From Trichodesmium erythraeum GBRTRLIN201 (lineage in GTDB: Bacteria; Cyanobacteriota; Cyanobacteriia; Cyanobacteriales; Microcoleaceae), in the NCBI GenBank assembly GCA_018457135.1, contig JAGGDU010000046.1, forward strand, positions 77,516-141,515: a DNA stretch of 64,000 nucleotides. The letters run 5' to 3'. Every line of letters starts with the position of its first letter. Position 1 is the stretch's first letter. A program made the translations under genes and the position numbers. Positions 50,378 to 59,766 of the stretch are shown here, piece after piece. A model generated the notes under the pieces. That model made no database searches. It was not told the DNA's origin and was given only the letters and a program-made list of their open reading frames with translations.

Positions 50378-51997
50378 CTAGTTAGTTTTATCTGTTTCTT
50401 CAGTAGAAGGAAAATGAAAATGAACTGACTCAAACATGGGACAATATCCATCAAATGTTACCTTAAAGCCATATAAAGCTGAAACAGGATTAGAACAACG
50501 TTGTCCTCGGTAATGTAAACAATTACCACAACAATTTAAATCAGGAGAGCTCAAGCGGTCAGTGGTTTGACTAAGAAGTTCTCGTTGAGATATTCCTCTA
50601 ACAACTAGCTCTTCTCCTTGCCAACGAACTTCTACAAGACCTGTATCAGAGAAAGTTGACCAACGACTATCATTTGTAATGCTTTGAGGTAAAGAAATTA
50701 TTACCTCTGTGTTTAATTCATTTAATTCCCCTTCATAATTAGTTTCTAGTGATGTAGGTACTATAAACGTCTCACCTATTGGTAAATCTACTAATGTACC
50801 ATTAGCTGGAGAGTGTAATTGATAACGGTTGCGTAACTCTTCAAGGTTAGTTAAGTCAGCTAAATAACTAGGAGAGCCATTAACAAAAATGACATGTTGA
50901 GGACGTAAGTTATGAATTAACTGTGTTGTACCAAGTCCATCACAATGATCAGTGAGAAGGTATGTTTCAGTATAAGCAAAATCTAATTCCTGTGATGTTT
51001 TTCCTGGTTGTTCCGGCAGTAAGATAAGAACAGAATTATCTTGATTAATAATGTATTGTCTCAAATCAGTATCCTTGTCTGCAATAAGGATATAAGGTAA
51101 TTCTTTGTCTGGCAATTTTCCGGGCGATCGCCTCAGTACACGTGGTTTGACTTTTTCATCCCAAAATAGAGGTTGATGTTGAGCAAAATTTTGTACAGTT
51201 GTGGGAAATTGGGGCAATAGTTGTAAATAAAGGTCACAACCTCTAGCCACCTTTTCCTCTACCCAAATATCCAGATCGCGACCTGTGAAATAATGATGAC
51301 TGCGTAGAAGCATTAACAATTCTTGCCCTAACCCTAAAGGGGGAGTGGGCAAGATAACTGAAGTTCCAAAAGCAATAGCTTCATATATCCTTTCTGCAAG
51401 GTTGTTTTCTAATTGTCGCCTATGTGGATAATGGGCTGTGCCATAGCTACCTTCAACTATTAATACATCTAGCTTGAGTCCTCGTAAGTATGCTAAAGGG
51501 AGACCTTCAACTAAACGGCTTTTAGATAAAAAGAAATCTCCCGTGTATAAAAGCTTATAGGTTCGATTTCCTTGAGTATAGGTGAGTAGAAAAGCTGTTG
51601 CCCCTGGTAAATGACCAGCAGGAAAAAGCTCTACAGTTAGACCACTACAAAGTTCTATTGGTGAGTGCCAAGGTAGAGGTTGACAAAAATCAGGGACTTC
51701 ACAAATAGTAAGTTCTGGCCAATTTAGAGGTAGAAGTTTAGTTGTTGCCTCGCTAGCATATATTGGCAGATCTGGAAAGCTTCGGTGAAGTGCTAATAGT
51801 CCTTGAGCATGATCTGAATGTGCGTGGGAACACAATACAATATCAGCAGGTAGTTGTTGTTTTGTTTCATTAGTTAATAATGAAATATTTGTAATACCAC
51901 AATCTAATAAAATCCGGTGTATTCCAATGCGAACTAGCAGACATATTCCATCATCTGCGTGACCTACACTGTAAGCTAAACATTCTAAATTTATCAC
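50378..51997 (-). CDS. MBL-fold metallo-hydrolase (beta-CASP/RNase J-like layout)
   Basis: 539 aa. The metal site is HAHSDH at residues 58-63, with further ligands in PAGHLPGA, LYTGDF and a late TDHCDG histidine. The middle (about 190-340) resembles the beta-CASP insert, and a KPRVLRRSPG link follows. The C-terminus has four clustered cysteines (CCGNCLHYRGQRCSNP and GYCPMF), unusual for RNase J or CPSF-like enzymes and probably a structural metal site. Nucleic-acid processing is likely from the family, but the substrate is unknown. Confidence 0.78.
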   Translation of the reverse strand: MINLECLAYSVGHADDGICLLVRIGIHRILLDCGITNISLLTNETKQQLPADIVLCSHAHSDHAQGLLALHRSFPDLPIYASEATTKLLPLNWPELTICEVPDFCQPLPWHSPIELCSGLTVELFPAGHLPGATAFLLTYTQGNRTYKLLYTGDFFLSKSRLVEGLPLAYLRGLKLDVLIVEGSYGTAHYPHRRQLENNLAERIYEAIAFGTSVILPTPPLGLGQELLMLLRSHHYFTGRDLDIWVEEKVARGCDLYLQLLPQFPTTVQNFAQHQPLFWDEKVKPRVLRRSPGKLPDKELPYILIADKDTDLRQYIINQDNSVLILLPEQPGKTSQELDFAYTETYLLTDHCDGLGTTQLIHNLRPQHVIFVNGSPSYLADLTNLEELRNRYQLHSPANGTLVDLPIGETFIVPTSLETNYEGELNELNTEVIISLPQSITNDSRWSTFSDTGLVEVRWQGEELVVRGISQRELLSQTTDRLSSPDLNCCGNCLHYRGQRCSNPVSALYGFKVTFDGYCPMFESVHFHFPSTEETDKTN

Positions 51998-52661
51998 AAG
52001 GTTAAACTGCTTGCGTCTAGGAAAACTTTAACTATTAATAAAATTGAATTTTTGGATATATTAAACTTAAGAAATATGAACGAAAATACCATATAAATAC
52101 AAGCTAAAGTTAGCTAAATTGACGTTTAATGTCTTGAATTGCAAGTTTAGGGAAGCAGTATTTTTAGGTAAAAAATAAATATACAAAGTTTATTTATTCT
52201 TAAAAAATCAAAAGATTGAAGGCATCTTATCTTTGCTTTATTGAAAATTAATACAATTAAAATATATTATATATTATGCATTGTTTTCAATAATAATTTT
52301 ATTAGCTAGCAAATCATATAATCTTCCATTCTGCTATTTTTAACTAAAAATTGCTAAATATTCAACTGTAAAAAGAATATACTAGCTTAATTGGCTAGTT
52401 TACGATCTTTGCTCAGAAAATATCCAGTGTACATTTGTATATAGTTAAAAAACTTTATAATTCTTTATAATTAAGAGTATTGTGGCGGTGTATATTCCAG
52501 AAAAGTATAAAGCTTAAAAAAATAGGCTCATAAATTCATACAATTCTTCGTTCTGCCGACAGAAGAGATTTGAGTAATGAGCCGGACTTTTTTTTTAGTT
52601 TTGTAACTAAAAAATATATTTTTTTTCAGTAAACCTTGTTGTCACCTAGGAGATAGTTCAA
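51998..52661. promoter_or_regulatory. cpeC upstream region
   Basis: 664 bases between a divergent MBL gene and cpeC. A near direct repeat CTTTATAATTC / TTTATAATTAA lies at 52453-52473. The last 140 bases contain the terminator-like leader structure listed separately. No TTGCACA-type L box was found by eye. Confidence 0.5.
52525..52614 (+). promoter_or_regulatory. Candidate transcription attenuator in the cpeC leader
   Basis: GGCTCAT (52525-52531) pairs exactly with ATGAGCC (52577-52583). The inside continues with an imperfect stem capped by TTCTG-CCGA-CAGAA. Four bases later come nine T (52588-52596), the layout of an intrinsic terminator about 65 bases before the cpeC ATG. The T tract is also the 5' arm of a perfect 10-pair hairpin, TTTTTTAGTT / AACTAAAAAA. 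The four-base gap before the T run is a weakness. A ribosome site, TAGGAG, lies further down at 52647. Confidence 0.6.
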
Positions 52662-53531
52662 ATGGTTTTTGGACCTGCATCTCAGTTAGGGGTTAGCCTT
52701 TTTGAAGATACAGAACCCGTAGAGCTCTTACCCGGACGCTCATCAGAAGAAATAGAAACTGTGATTCGAGCTGTCTATAAGCAAGTTCTAGGCAATGCTT
52801 ATGTCATGGAAAGTGAAAGACTCACTGTACCAGAGTCTAAACTTAAAGAAGGCACAATTACTGTCCGTGAATTTGTACGTCAAGTTGGACGCTCTGACTT
52901 GTATCGTTCTCGGTTCTTTGACCCTTGCCCCCGCTATCGTTCAGTTGAGTTAAATTTTAAGCACTTTTTAGGTCGTGCTCCCGATGGCTACGATGAAATG
53001 AAGCTTCACAGTAATCTTCTGGATGAAGGAAGTTTTGAAGCTGATATTGATTCCTACATTGATAGTGATGAGTATAGTAGTGCTTATGGAGAAAATATTG
53101 TTCCTTATTATCGAGGTTACAAAACCCAAACTGGTAAAAAAATGGTTGGTTTTACTCATATCTTCCAACTATTACGGGGGGCTTCCAGCAGCGACTTAAA
53201 AGGAAGTTTATCTGGAAACAGCCCTGCTTTAAATAAATATGTGATTCAAGAAACACCTTTAGCAGTAGTTCCTCCTTCTGGGGGTTCAGATGGTTGGTCA
53301 TTCCAGGATACACCTTTGGGTGCTAGAAGTAGACATGGAGTCGGAGCTAGTTCTAGTGGTAAAGTTTACCGCGTTGAAGTAACAGCTTATCGCTCAAAAG
53401 TAGTAAATCGTGTTTCTAGATTCCGCCGTAGTAATCAAGTATTTTTGGTACCTTTTGATCAACTTTCTAAAGAGTATCAAAGAATTCATCGGCAGGGTGG
53501 TGTAATTGCAAGTATTACTCCTATTAGTTAG
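52662..53531 (+). CDS. cpeC: Phycoerythrin-associated rod linker CpeC
   Basis: 289-aa rod linker of the phycobilisome. The N-terminus MVFGPASQLGVSLFEDTEPV is of the CpeC type. The PBS-linker domain (about 20-180) has IRAVYKQVLGNAYVMESERL, VREFVRQVGRSDLYRSRFF, ELNFKHFLGRAPD and GENIVPYYRGY. The C-terminal CpcD-like domain (about 232-285) has VYRVEVTAYRSK, FRRSNQVFLVPFDQLS and GGVIASITPI. It joins phycoerythrin hexamers at rod positions. It heads a cpe gene group and its leader may carry an attenuator. Confidence 0.93.
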   Translation: MVFGPASQLGVSLFEDTEPVELLPGRSSEEIETVIRAVYKQVLGNAYVMESERLTVPESKLKEGTITVREFVRQVGRSDLYRSRFFDPCPRYRSVELNFKHFLGRAPDGYDEMKLHSNLLDEGSFEADIDSYIDSDEYSSAYGENIVPYYRGYKTQTGKKMVGFTHIFQLLRGASSSDLKGSLSGNSPALNKYVIQETPLAVVPPSGGSDGWSFQDTPLGARSRHGVGASSSGKVYRVEVTAYRSKVVNRVSRFRRSNQVFLVPFDQLSKEYQRIHRQGGVIASITPIS

Positions 53532-53787
53532 GGGTTAAAATTAGAAAATTATTTACTCATATTTCCTGAGTTTTTTTTAGTTGCTAGGTTCATAAAAACT
53601 AAAAATGAGGTTATTACTCTTTAGTAATAATATCTAGGATAAAAAAGGGTACAATTTTTGAATTAATTTGTAGTAGTTTATAGTTGGTAGTTATTCATTT
53701 TGTACTTTATGGATGAATGGCTGTGAGCTATAAACACTGCAAAAATAGTATAAAAAAATCATAATCTTTGATTTGAGAGGAGTTAAA

Positions 53788-54549
53788 ATGTCACTTTGGG
53801 TAGAAAAAATCGATCCAATAGAACTACGTTGGAATGCAACACAAGATGAAAAACAAGCTGTAATTAGAGCTGTTTATAAGCAAGTTTTGGGAAATATCCA
53901 TGTAATGGAAAGCCAGCGTCTAATTAGCGCCGAATCATTGTTCATAGGTGGAGAATTTTCTGTCCGTCAATTTGTTAATATGGTTGCTCAATCAGACTTA
54001 TATTTCTCCTTGTTTTTTGAATCATGTTCTCCTTATAGATTTGTAGAACTAAACTTTAAGCATTTGTTAGGTCGTGCCCCCCAAGACCAGGCAGAAATTT
54101 CTCAACACATTTGTATATATAATGAAAAGGGATACGAAGCAGAAATTAATTCTTACACAGACAGTTATGAGTATCTTCAAAACTTTGGGGAAAACATTGT
54201 TCCATATCCACAAGGTACTAGTACTGTAGTTGGGATGAAAAATATCACATTTAATAGGACATTTGCTTTGGAACGAGGAAATGCTACAAGTGATAGAAAC
54301 AAACCTTCCCAATTGACTTTAGATTTAGGTGCTAATTTGAGCACAAAGATTCAAAAACCTGCTACTGTAGGTGGGCCGTATAATAACAGAGTTAAACGTT
54401 TCCAAATCTCAGTTACCAAAACTGGTATTGGGCCTGTTGTGAAGAAGAGCGCGACAACTTATACAGTATCTTACGAACAGTTAAGTTCAAAAATCAACAG
54501 TATCCAAAGAACAGGTGGTAAAATCTTAAAAATTACTGAGGTTCCTTAG
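53788..54549 (+). CDS. cpeD: Phycoerythrin-associated rod linker, CpeD/CpeE type
   Basis: 253 aa from MSLWVEKIDPIELRWNATQD. The ATG at 53788 has an AGAGGAGT ribosome site; an in-frame ATG five codons earlier does not. PBS-linker domain: IRAVYKQVLGNIHVMESQRL, VELNFKHLLGRAPQDQAE, GENIVPYPQG. The CpcD-like tail ends TGGKILKITEVP. The shorter N-terminus and KIDPIELR place it with CpeD or CpeE, not CpeC. In the Fremyella order cpeCDESTR the second gene is cpeD, so D is used here, but CpeE is possible. Only one such linker follows cpeC. Confidence 0.85.
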   Translation: MSLWVEKIDPIELRWNATQDEKQAVIRAVYKQVLGNIHVMESQRLISAESLFIGGEFSVRQFVNMVAQSDLYFSLFFESCSPYRFVELNFKHLLGRAPQDQAEISQHICIYNEKGYEAEINSYTDSYEYLQNFGENIVPYPQGTSTVVGMKNITFNRTFALERGNATSDRNKPSQLTLDLGANLSTKIQKPATVGGPYNNRVKRFQISVTKTGIGPVVKKSATTYTVSYEQLSSKINSIQRTGGKILKITEVP

Positions 54550-54580
54550 ACCAAAATTTAAGAACCTGCAAGTTATTCTT

Positions 54581-54655
54581 GAAAAGACCCGGTTAGTCGC
54601 GAAAATATGGCGGGATATAGTTGTCCTAAAATACAAAGAAACCGGGTTTTTCTTT
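54581..54655 (+). terminator. Terminator after the second cpe linker
   Basis: GACCCGGTT pairs with AACCGGGTTTTTC around a roughly 48-base loop. It separates the linkers from the lyase gene, so the lyase may have its own promoter or depend on readthrough. Confidence 0.65.
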
Positions 54656-54746
54656 GGAGTAAGTTTCAATTTTGATTTTATATTCAACTACAAAATAGTA
54701 TCTTCTTTTATCAATATCACTTTAAATAATTTTAAAAATAGCAATA

Positions 54747-55268
54747 ATGGATATCGAAGAATTTGTTGAACGTTCTATAGGATGTTGGCGATCTCAACGC
54801 AGTGGCCACAGTTTAGCATTGAGTCATTTTGAAGAAGTTCGTTCCACAATAGATATTGTTGATTTACCAAAAACTGATCATGAAGTAAAAAATTTATGTG
54901 ATTCTAGTGGAGTAGATATAGAGAATGCTGTCTCTCCTTTTAAGATGAGTTGGGAAGGAGAATCAGATTGGGATGAAAATGAGATTATTAAAGGTAGTTG
55001 TGTCCTAGTACCAATACCTGAAGATGATAATCTAAAAAAAGGCAAATTATTACGTTCCCAAGGTTATGCAGAGACTGTTTCTGCTGTTGGAGAATATTAC
55101 ATTACTGAAGATGACACTTTTGTTCTATATACAGAATATGAAAGTGCTGCTGCGGAAGAAAAAATTTGGTTCCATACTTCCAATCTTAGGTTTAGAGTAT
55201 CGTTGATTAAAACGAGTGATGGTAATGGTGTATTAACTGCTTCTTTTTCATCAGAAATTCGTTCTTGA
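54747..55268 (+). CDS. cpeS: CpeS/CpcS-family (S-type) bilin lyase
   Basis: 173 aa with the lipocalin-like fold of S-type phycobilin lyases, which attach bilins to the conserved Cys-84-type site of phycobiliproteins. Typical segments: FVERSIGCWRSQRSGHSLAL near the N-terminus, MSWEGESDWDENEIIKGSCV, the central EDDTFVLYTEYESAAAEEKI, and the final SFSSEIRS. Position next to phycoerythrin linkers favours CpeS. The wider family includes CpcS and CpcU, which form a pair for phycocyanobilin. Confidence 0.82.
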   Translation: MDIEEFVERSIGCWRSQRSGHSLALSHFEEVRSTIDIVDLPKTDHEVKNLCDSSGVDIENAVSPFKMSWEGESDWDENEIIKGSCVLVPIPEDDNLKKGKLLRSQGYAETVSAVGEYYITEDDTFVLYTEYESAAAEEKIWFHTSNLRFRVSLIKTSDGNGVLTASFSSEIRS

Positions 55269-56577
55269 TCAACTGAATAAAAATAATTTGTAAAATAATC
55301 GCAATAGTTAATTAGCTAGGTACAAATAATTTTGACTACATAACACAGTTTTTTTGAGATAAAACTTTTGATATTGCTTGGTGTATACTCAGTTATAGTA
55401 ACTGTGAGACATAGTTACATCTAATTATACTTAGATAACCAGATAAATAGGGCTTGCTGATAAAAAACTTGAGAATAAAAAGAAAAAAATTAACAATAAA
55501 GAGGGAATAAGGTAAATATTTACCATACAGCATACAAGAAAAACTTGAATAACTTAATTACTCTATCTAGTTAGATTACAGGATAATTTAGTAATCCAAA
55601 ATCACCTTTTTTCAAATCAGACTCTTTATGCTAATATTTATGTTTTTTATGACCTGGGTCACAGACTTTTTTTCTGGTATAGGTTTTTGTTAAGAACAAG
55701 TTAATAGCTTATAATATCTGGATTATATATCGTAAAGGGGTACTTAAACTAATAAATAAAGGGAATCATATTTAGATCAAAAACTATAGTGTTAAAAACC
55801 CAATTATTTGTACATATAAATCACGATAACTTGATTTATTGCATACTATTTATTGAACCAAAAATTATTAAGAAAAAAATATAGGGTTAGCTCATATTAA
55901 AAATTGTTGAAAAATAGTATCTTTTATTATCCTATTGTCATGAAAGGTTTTTAGGTTAATTTAGTAATGAAAATACATTCCAATTGTTAAGCCGTAAAAA
56001 CCGATAGTATGAAAATTATGTGACATTTCTAGTTCCTGTAAAAGCTTGTATTGCAAACAGGTTAGAAAAATATTGATTTGTCAATAAAATTGTGGATGAG
56101 CTTGCCCTGTAAAAAAATATAGAATATTGTTGAAACTATTCTATAGTTTATGTTTTTTCTAAATGAGATGGAAAAATATTTTTCGGTAAGTATTTTTAGG
56201 GGGGTGTTGAATCAGAAAATAAATGTTGAATTAATAATAGAAGATAGGATACTTATCTGCTTAGTAAAGTAGAGTAAGCTGAAAATATATGGGTTAGCTT
56301 AGATATGGTTCTGAATGTTAATCAAATGAATAGATATAGGGTTCAGCAGCAAAACTACTTAAGTTTGAAAAACAAACAAATTTTGTTAATGAGTTACCAA
56401 ATACTAATAAGTAGTTAGACAAAATTATTTTCATGTTTACTATTGAGTTATGTTCTGATTTTTTTTATTAGCTCTTTCCCCAACCCTTAGGGATCCACAA
56501 TGTATAGTTAATTTTGTCTAGGTACTTCAAAAACTAAAGGTAGCAGCAATGAAATAGTGTTAGGGAGCTAAAATAAA
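55269..56577. other. 1.3-kb gap inside the cpe gene group
   Basis: No CpeT-like or other frame is visible between cpeS and cpeR, though cpeT lies there in Fremyella. The DNA is AT-rich with stops in all frames. If cpeT was once here it has been erased or moved. Confidence 0.55.
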
Positions 56578-56883
56578 ATGTTGCCACCAACAGCAGAGAA
56601 AAAATTACAGGGTTGGATCAGAAGTCGCCATATAATTTGTTCTGGAAATTTTTTTTTATTTGAAACTGTAGAGTATTCTACTATTGATAGGTTTACAGTA
56701 TGTGTTCGAGCCTTGGGTGGGAGTTTGATATCTGTCAAACCTATTAAGAAAATTTGGATTGGTAATCATAGAAAAGTGGTTCTTTATCAAGCGAAAGCAA
56801 GTCTCCATACACCTCACCACGATTTAAAACAATATTGGGTCAAGTATGGTGGTTTTTATACCAGATTTGATGAACGAGGTTGA
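56578..56883 (+). CDS. cpeR: CpeR, phycoerythrin operon activator
   Basis: 101 aa, the size of CpeR. The whole sequence recalls CpeR: the N-terminus MLPPTAEKKLQGWIRSRHII, the middle IKKIWIGNHRKVVLYQAKAS and the end HTPHHDLKQYWVKYGGFYTR. CpeR is needed for cpeBA expression in green light in Fremyella diplosiphon, where it ends the cpeCDESTR operon. Here it follows cpeS after a 1.3-kb gap, so it may have its own promoter. Ribosome site AGGGAGC. Confidence 0.82.
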   Translation: MLPPTAEKKLQGWIRSRHIICSGNFFLFETVEYSTIDRFTVCVRALGGSLISVKPIKKIWIGNHRKVVLYQAKASLHTPHHDLKQYWVKYGGFYTRFDERG

Positions 56884-57321
56884 TAAAGTTTTACTAGTAC
56901 GTTTGATACCGAAACTGGTTGCCAAAAATTTCTTTTTATACCGGTTACTTGTACTTAGTTAGTAGTAGGTTAATCATAAAAAAATTAACTATCTTATCTA
57001 GGATATCAGAATGCTTTAATTAGGGTGTGCTACAAAAACTTTTTTAGGGAATAGGAAGTAAGGAGTTAGAACTCAGAAGTCAGGAGAATTAATTAGGAGG
57101 TACTCGGGTATATTTATTCTTTGATTGTTCTGTCCTCTAGAACTAAAAATACTAATATCCGTGACTTTGAGCAACTGAAAAGCTGGAAATTTTGTTTTGA
57201 GGTAAAAAGTGTAAAGCCTCTATCTGTAAAATCTTTGAGATTTAATCAGCCAACCCTAATTAATTAAGGAATACTATTAAAGGGTATACTAGAAAAGGTA
57301 TGGTGGCCAAGGAGAATGTAA
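56884..57321. other. Intergenic with dispersed repeats
   Basis: 438 bases. TAAGGAGTTAGAACTCAGAA and the AATTAATTAGGAGGTACTCG stretch (57088) resemble 44018. The run from about 57165 to 57262 resembles 59487-59574 and ends in the TTTAATCAGCCAACCCTAAT motif. Confidence 0.55.
57165..57262 (+). repeat. Dispersed repeat, about 100 bp, copy 1
   Basis: CAACTGAAAAGCTGGAAATT to CAACCCTAATTAA. Its second copy is at 59487-59574. Shared blocks: AAAxCTxGxAATTTT, GAxGTAAAAAGT, CTCTxTCTGTAAA and the final TAATCAG/TAATAAG motif. Confidence 0.5.
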
Positions 57322-58965
57322 ATGACGAAAAAACGTGGTAGTGCCACCTCTTATAGAGAAACCAAGGTTAAAGTAGGTGTGTCTCTTACTCCCACTAGCG
57401 CTGAGAAGCTAAAAGAAGTAGCAAAAGAACTTGGATTATCAAGGTCTGAGCTACTTGAGCGTATTGCTAGAGGAGACCTTGCTGTTTTGAGAGAGGCGGC
57501 ACAGATAACAGCGAATTTAAATAATCAGTTGGTTCCAGTCAACAATGTGCTGGGTAAAAATGAACTCCCTGAAAGTGGTATAGATGTTGTGACAATTCCA
57601 GAACCATTAAATGAGTCTGTAGAAGCACAATATTTATTATCAGAAAGTTATCAAATTTTACAACAAGAGTTGGAATCTCAGATGGCACAGGTTAAGCATT
57701 TGGAAAAGCAAATGGTTAATATGGTGTCAAAAGAAAGTTATGAAACTTTACAAAAACAATTAGAAGAAGATAAGAAAGAAATTACAAGTTCTCGCCAAAA
57801 GTTAGCTCAACTCAAGCAATTAGAAGAGCAAGTGGCTTTAATGATACCAAGGGAAAGCTACAAAACTCTAGAGCAAGAGTCTCAAGAGCAAAAATTGCAA
57901 TTGGAACTTTTGGAAGAGCAAGTAGGTTCAATGGTGCCCAAAGAAATTCATGATTCTTTGCAGTACCAGTCACAACAGCAAGAAACTCAAATTCAACAAC
58001 TAGAATTACAAGTAGCTTCTATGGTTTCCCAAGAAGTATACGAAATTCTACAACAAGAGTCTCAAGAACAAAAAGTTAGGTTACAACTGTTAGAAGATCA
58101 AGTAGCTTGTATGGTGTCTCAAGGAGTTCATAATTCCTTGCAGGAACAGTCACAACAGCAAGAAACTCAAATTCAACAACTAGAGTCACAAGTAGCTTCT
58201 ATGGTGTCCCAAGAAGTATACAAAATTCTACAGCAGGAGTCTCAAGAACAAAAAGCGAAGTTGGAGCTGTTGGAAGAGCAAGTAGATTCTATGGTGTCCC
58301 CAGAAATTCACGATTCTTTGCAGCAGCAGTCACAACAGCAAGAAACTCAAATTCAGCAACTAGAATCACGAGTAACTTCTATGGTGTCCCAAGAAGTATA
58401 CAAAATTCTACAGCAGGAGTCTGAAGGACAAAGAGTCAAGTTGGAACTGTTGGAAGAGCAAGTAGCTTGTATGGTGTCCCAAGAAATTTATAATTCTTTG
58501 CAGCACCGATCACAGCAGCAAGAAACTCAAATTCAGCAACTAGAATCACAAGTAGCTTCTATGGTTTTACACGAAAGTTATGATGCTTTGCAACGTCACT
58601 CAGAAGAACAGGAAAATAAGTTGCAAGACCTAGAAGAACAAGTGGCCACAATGGTGACTAGAACAGTCTATGAGACTTTGCAAAAACAGTTACAAGAACA
58701 AGTGAATAACTTGCAATACATGGAATCTATGCTTGGTTCAATGATATCCCAGCAAACCTATGAAGCTTTAAAAAAAGAGTCAGAATTTCAAAAACAAATA
58801 ATTGCAGATTATCAAAATAAGCTGACTCAGTTACAAGAGAAGTATCATAGCCAATCTGAGCTATTAGAGACTTCTAAAAAAGAAGTTTCTCAGTTAAAAA
58901 CCCCAGCTATGATTGGAGAAAATCGATATCTTAACAAGTGGCAATATCGGACTTTTTCCAGATAA
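57322..58965 (+). CDS. Ribbon-helix-helix protein with 30-residue coiled-coil repeats
   Basis: 547 aa. Residues about 12-55 form a CopG-like ribbon-helix-helix DNA-binding domain (KVKVGVSLTPTSAEKLKEVA, then LGLSRSELLERIARGD). After a linker, about twelve 30-residue repeats run from about 128 to 490, of the type LEEQVASMVSQEVYxxLQ plus QESQEQKxxLEL. Alternating A and B units give an exact 180-base DNA period at 58021, 58201 and 58381 (and 57931, 58111, 58291, 58471). The repeats should form a long Gln-rich coiled coil. No partner gene is adjacent. A DNA-tethered filament or spacer is conjecture. Confidence 0.8.
   Translation: MTKKRGSATSYRETKVKVGVSLTPTSAEKLKEVAKELGLSRSELLERIARGDLAVLREAAQITANLNNQLVPVNNVLGKNELPESGIDVVTIPEPLNESVEAQYLLSESYQILQQELESQMAQVKHLEKQMVNMVSKESYETLQKQLEEDKKEITSSRQKLAQLKQLEEQVALMIPRESYKTLEQESQEQKLQLELLEEQVGSMVPKEIHDSLQYQSQQQETQIQQLELQVASMVSQEVYEILQQESQEQKVRLQLLEDQVACMVSQGVHNSLQEQSQQQETQIQQLESQVASMVSQEVYKILQQESQEQKAKLELLEEQVDSMVSPEIHDSLQQQSQQQETQIQQLESRVTSMVSQEVYKILQQESEGQRVKLELLEEQVACMVSQEIYNSLQHRSQQQETQIQQLESQVASMVLHESYDALQRHSEEQENKLQDLEEQVATMVTRTVYETLQKQLQEQVNNLQYMESMLGSMISQQTYEALKKESEFQKQIIADYQNKLTQLQEKYHSQSELLETSKKEVSQLKTPAMIGENRYLNKWQYRTFSR
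57931..58560 (+). repeat. 180-bp coding macro-repeat, about 3.5 copies
   Basis: Each unit has two 90-base halves (30 residues each), one with EIHDSLQ-like and one with EVYKILQ-like text. The copies at 58201 and 58381 share long identical stretches, so the array expanded recently. Confidence 0.88.
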
Positions 58966-59766
58966 TGTTAAATTATAAGAGAATAGATAATTTTTGGTAA
59001 ATATAGAAGTGTTAAGTTTTCAGCTTTGAAAATTTAAAACAAAGCCAAGAGCAGAAACCAATTATTTTTCTGAAAGCGACAAAATCTCTCCGCTAATTTA
59101 TGGATTTGATAAATTTAAAGTTCAAGCTGTCCATTGTCTACATGATCCACATAAGCTATGAAGCGGAGAGTACCTAAGTCGCCTGTTGAAGTATTTTTTA
59201 GGGGTGGGTTAGAGTATTTATAGGTTGAATATTTTTGATGGTAGGGGATTGAAAAAGTATTTTGAGGGAGTTTTTTGTAAGGATAAATTAAAATTATAGT
59301 TCAATACGGTTTACTTAAGGATTTTTTTCTGGGGCTTATCTAATGTGAATAATGACTTATTGTGGTGCCGTACTTTATGAGTCTTGAATATTATCTGAAC
59401 TTTATTGAATTATAGAGGAAATAGACGTAAGAATAGTACCTGAATTTTTATGCTCTTGTCTGACAAAACTGCTAATTTTTTAGGCTGTTTAAACTGAAAA
59501 CCTAGCAATTTTTGAAGTAAAAAGTCTTTTAGTCTCTCTCTGTAAATACTGTGAGAGTTAATAAGTAATTCCTAAATAAATGGGAATTGGGGGGGAAGAG
59601 GGAAATTTTGGTATAAGAATGAGGGTTTAATATTCCTTGTAATTAACGAGGGGCTTAATTGAGGATAAAGTCAAACTTTACCCAGACGACAAAGTTTTTT
59701 CGACCTAATTTACCTAATCAAGGATATTCTTGAATCCTGATTATTATCATTAGTAGGCAAAAAAAT
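58966..59766. other. 0.8-kb intergenic region
   Basis: Contains the second copy of the roughly 100-bp dispersed repeat (59487-59574). No gene recognised. The proV promoter should be near the end. Confidence 0.5.
59487..59574 (+). repeat. Dispersed repeat, about 100 bp, copy 2
   Basis: AAACTGAAAACCTAGCAATTT to AATTCCTAAATAA. See copy 1 at 57165-57262. Confidence 0.5.

Noticed and set aside
52441-52661. L-box (TTGCACA direct repeat) for RcaC control of cpeC
   Set aside because: I searched the upstream region by eye and found no such repeat; only an AT-rich CTTTATAATT direct repeat of uncertain meaning.
57931-58560. Regularly spaced repeats that could suggest a CRISPR array
   Set aside because: The 90/180-base periodicity lies within one open frame and encodes coiled-coil repeats. 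There are no short constant repeats with unique spacers.
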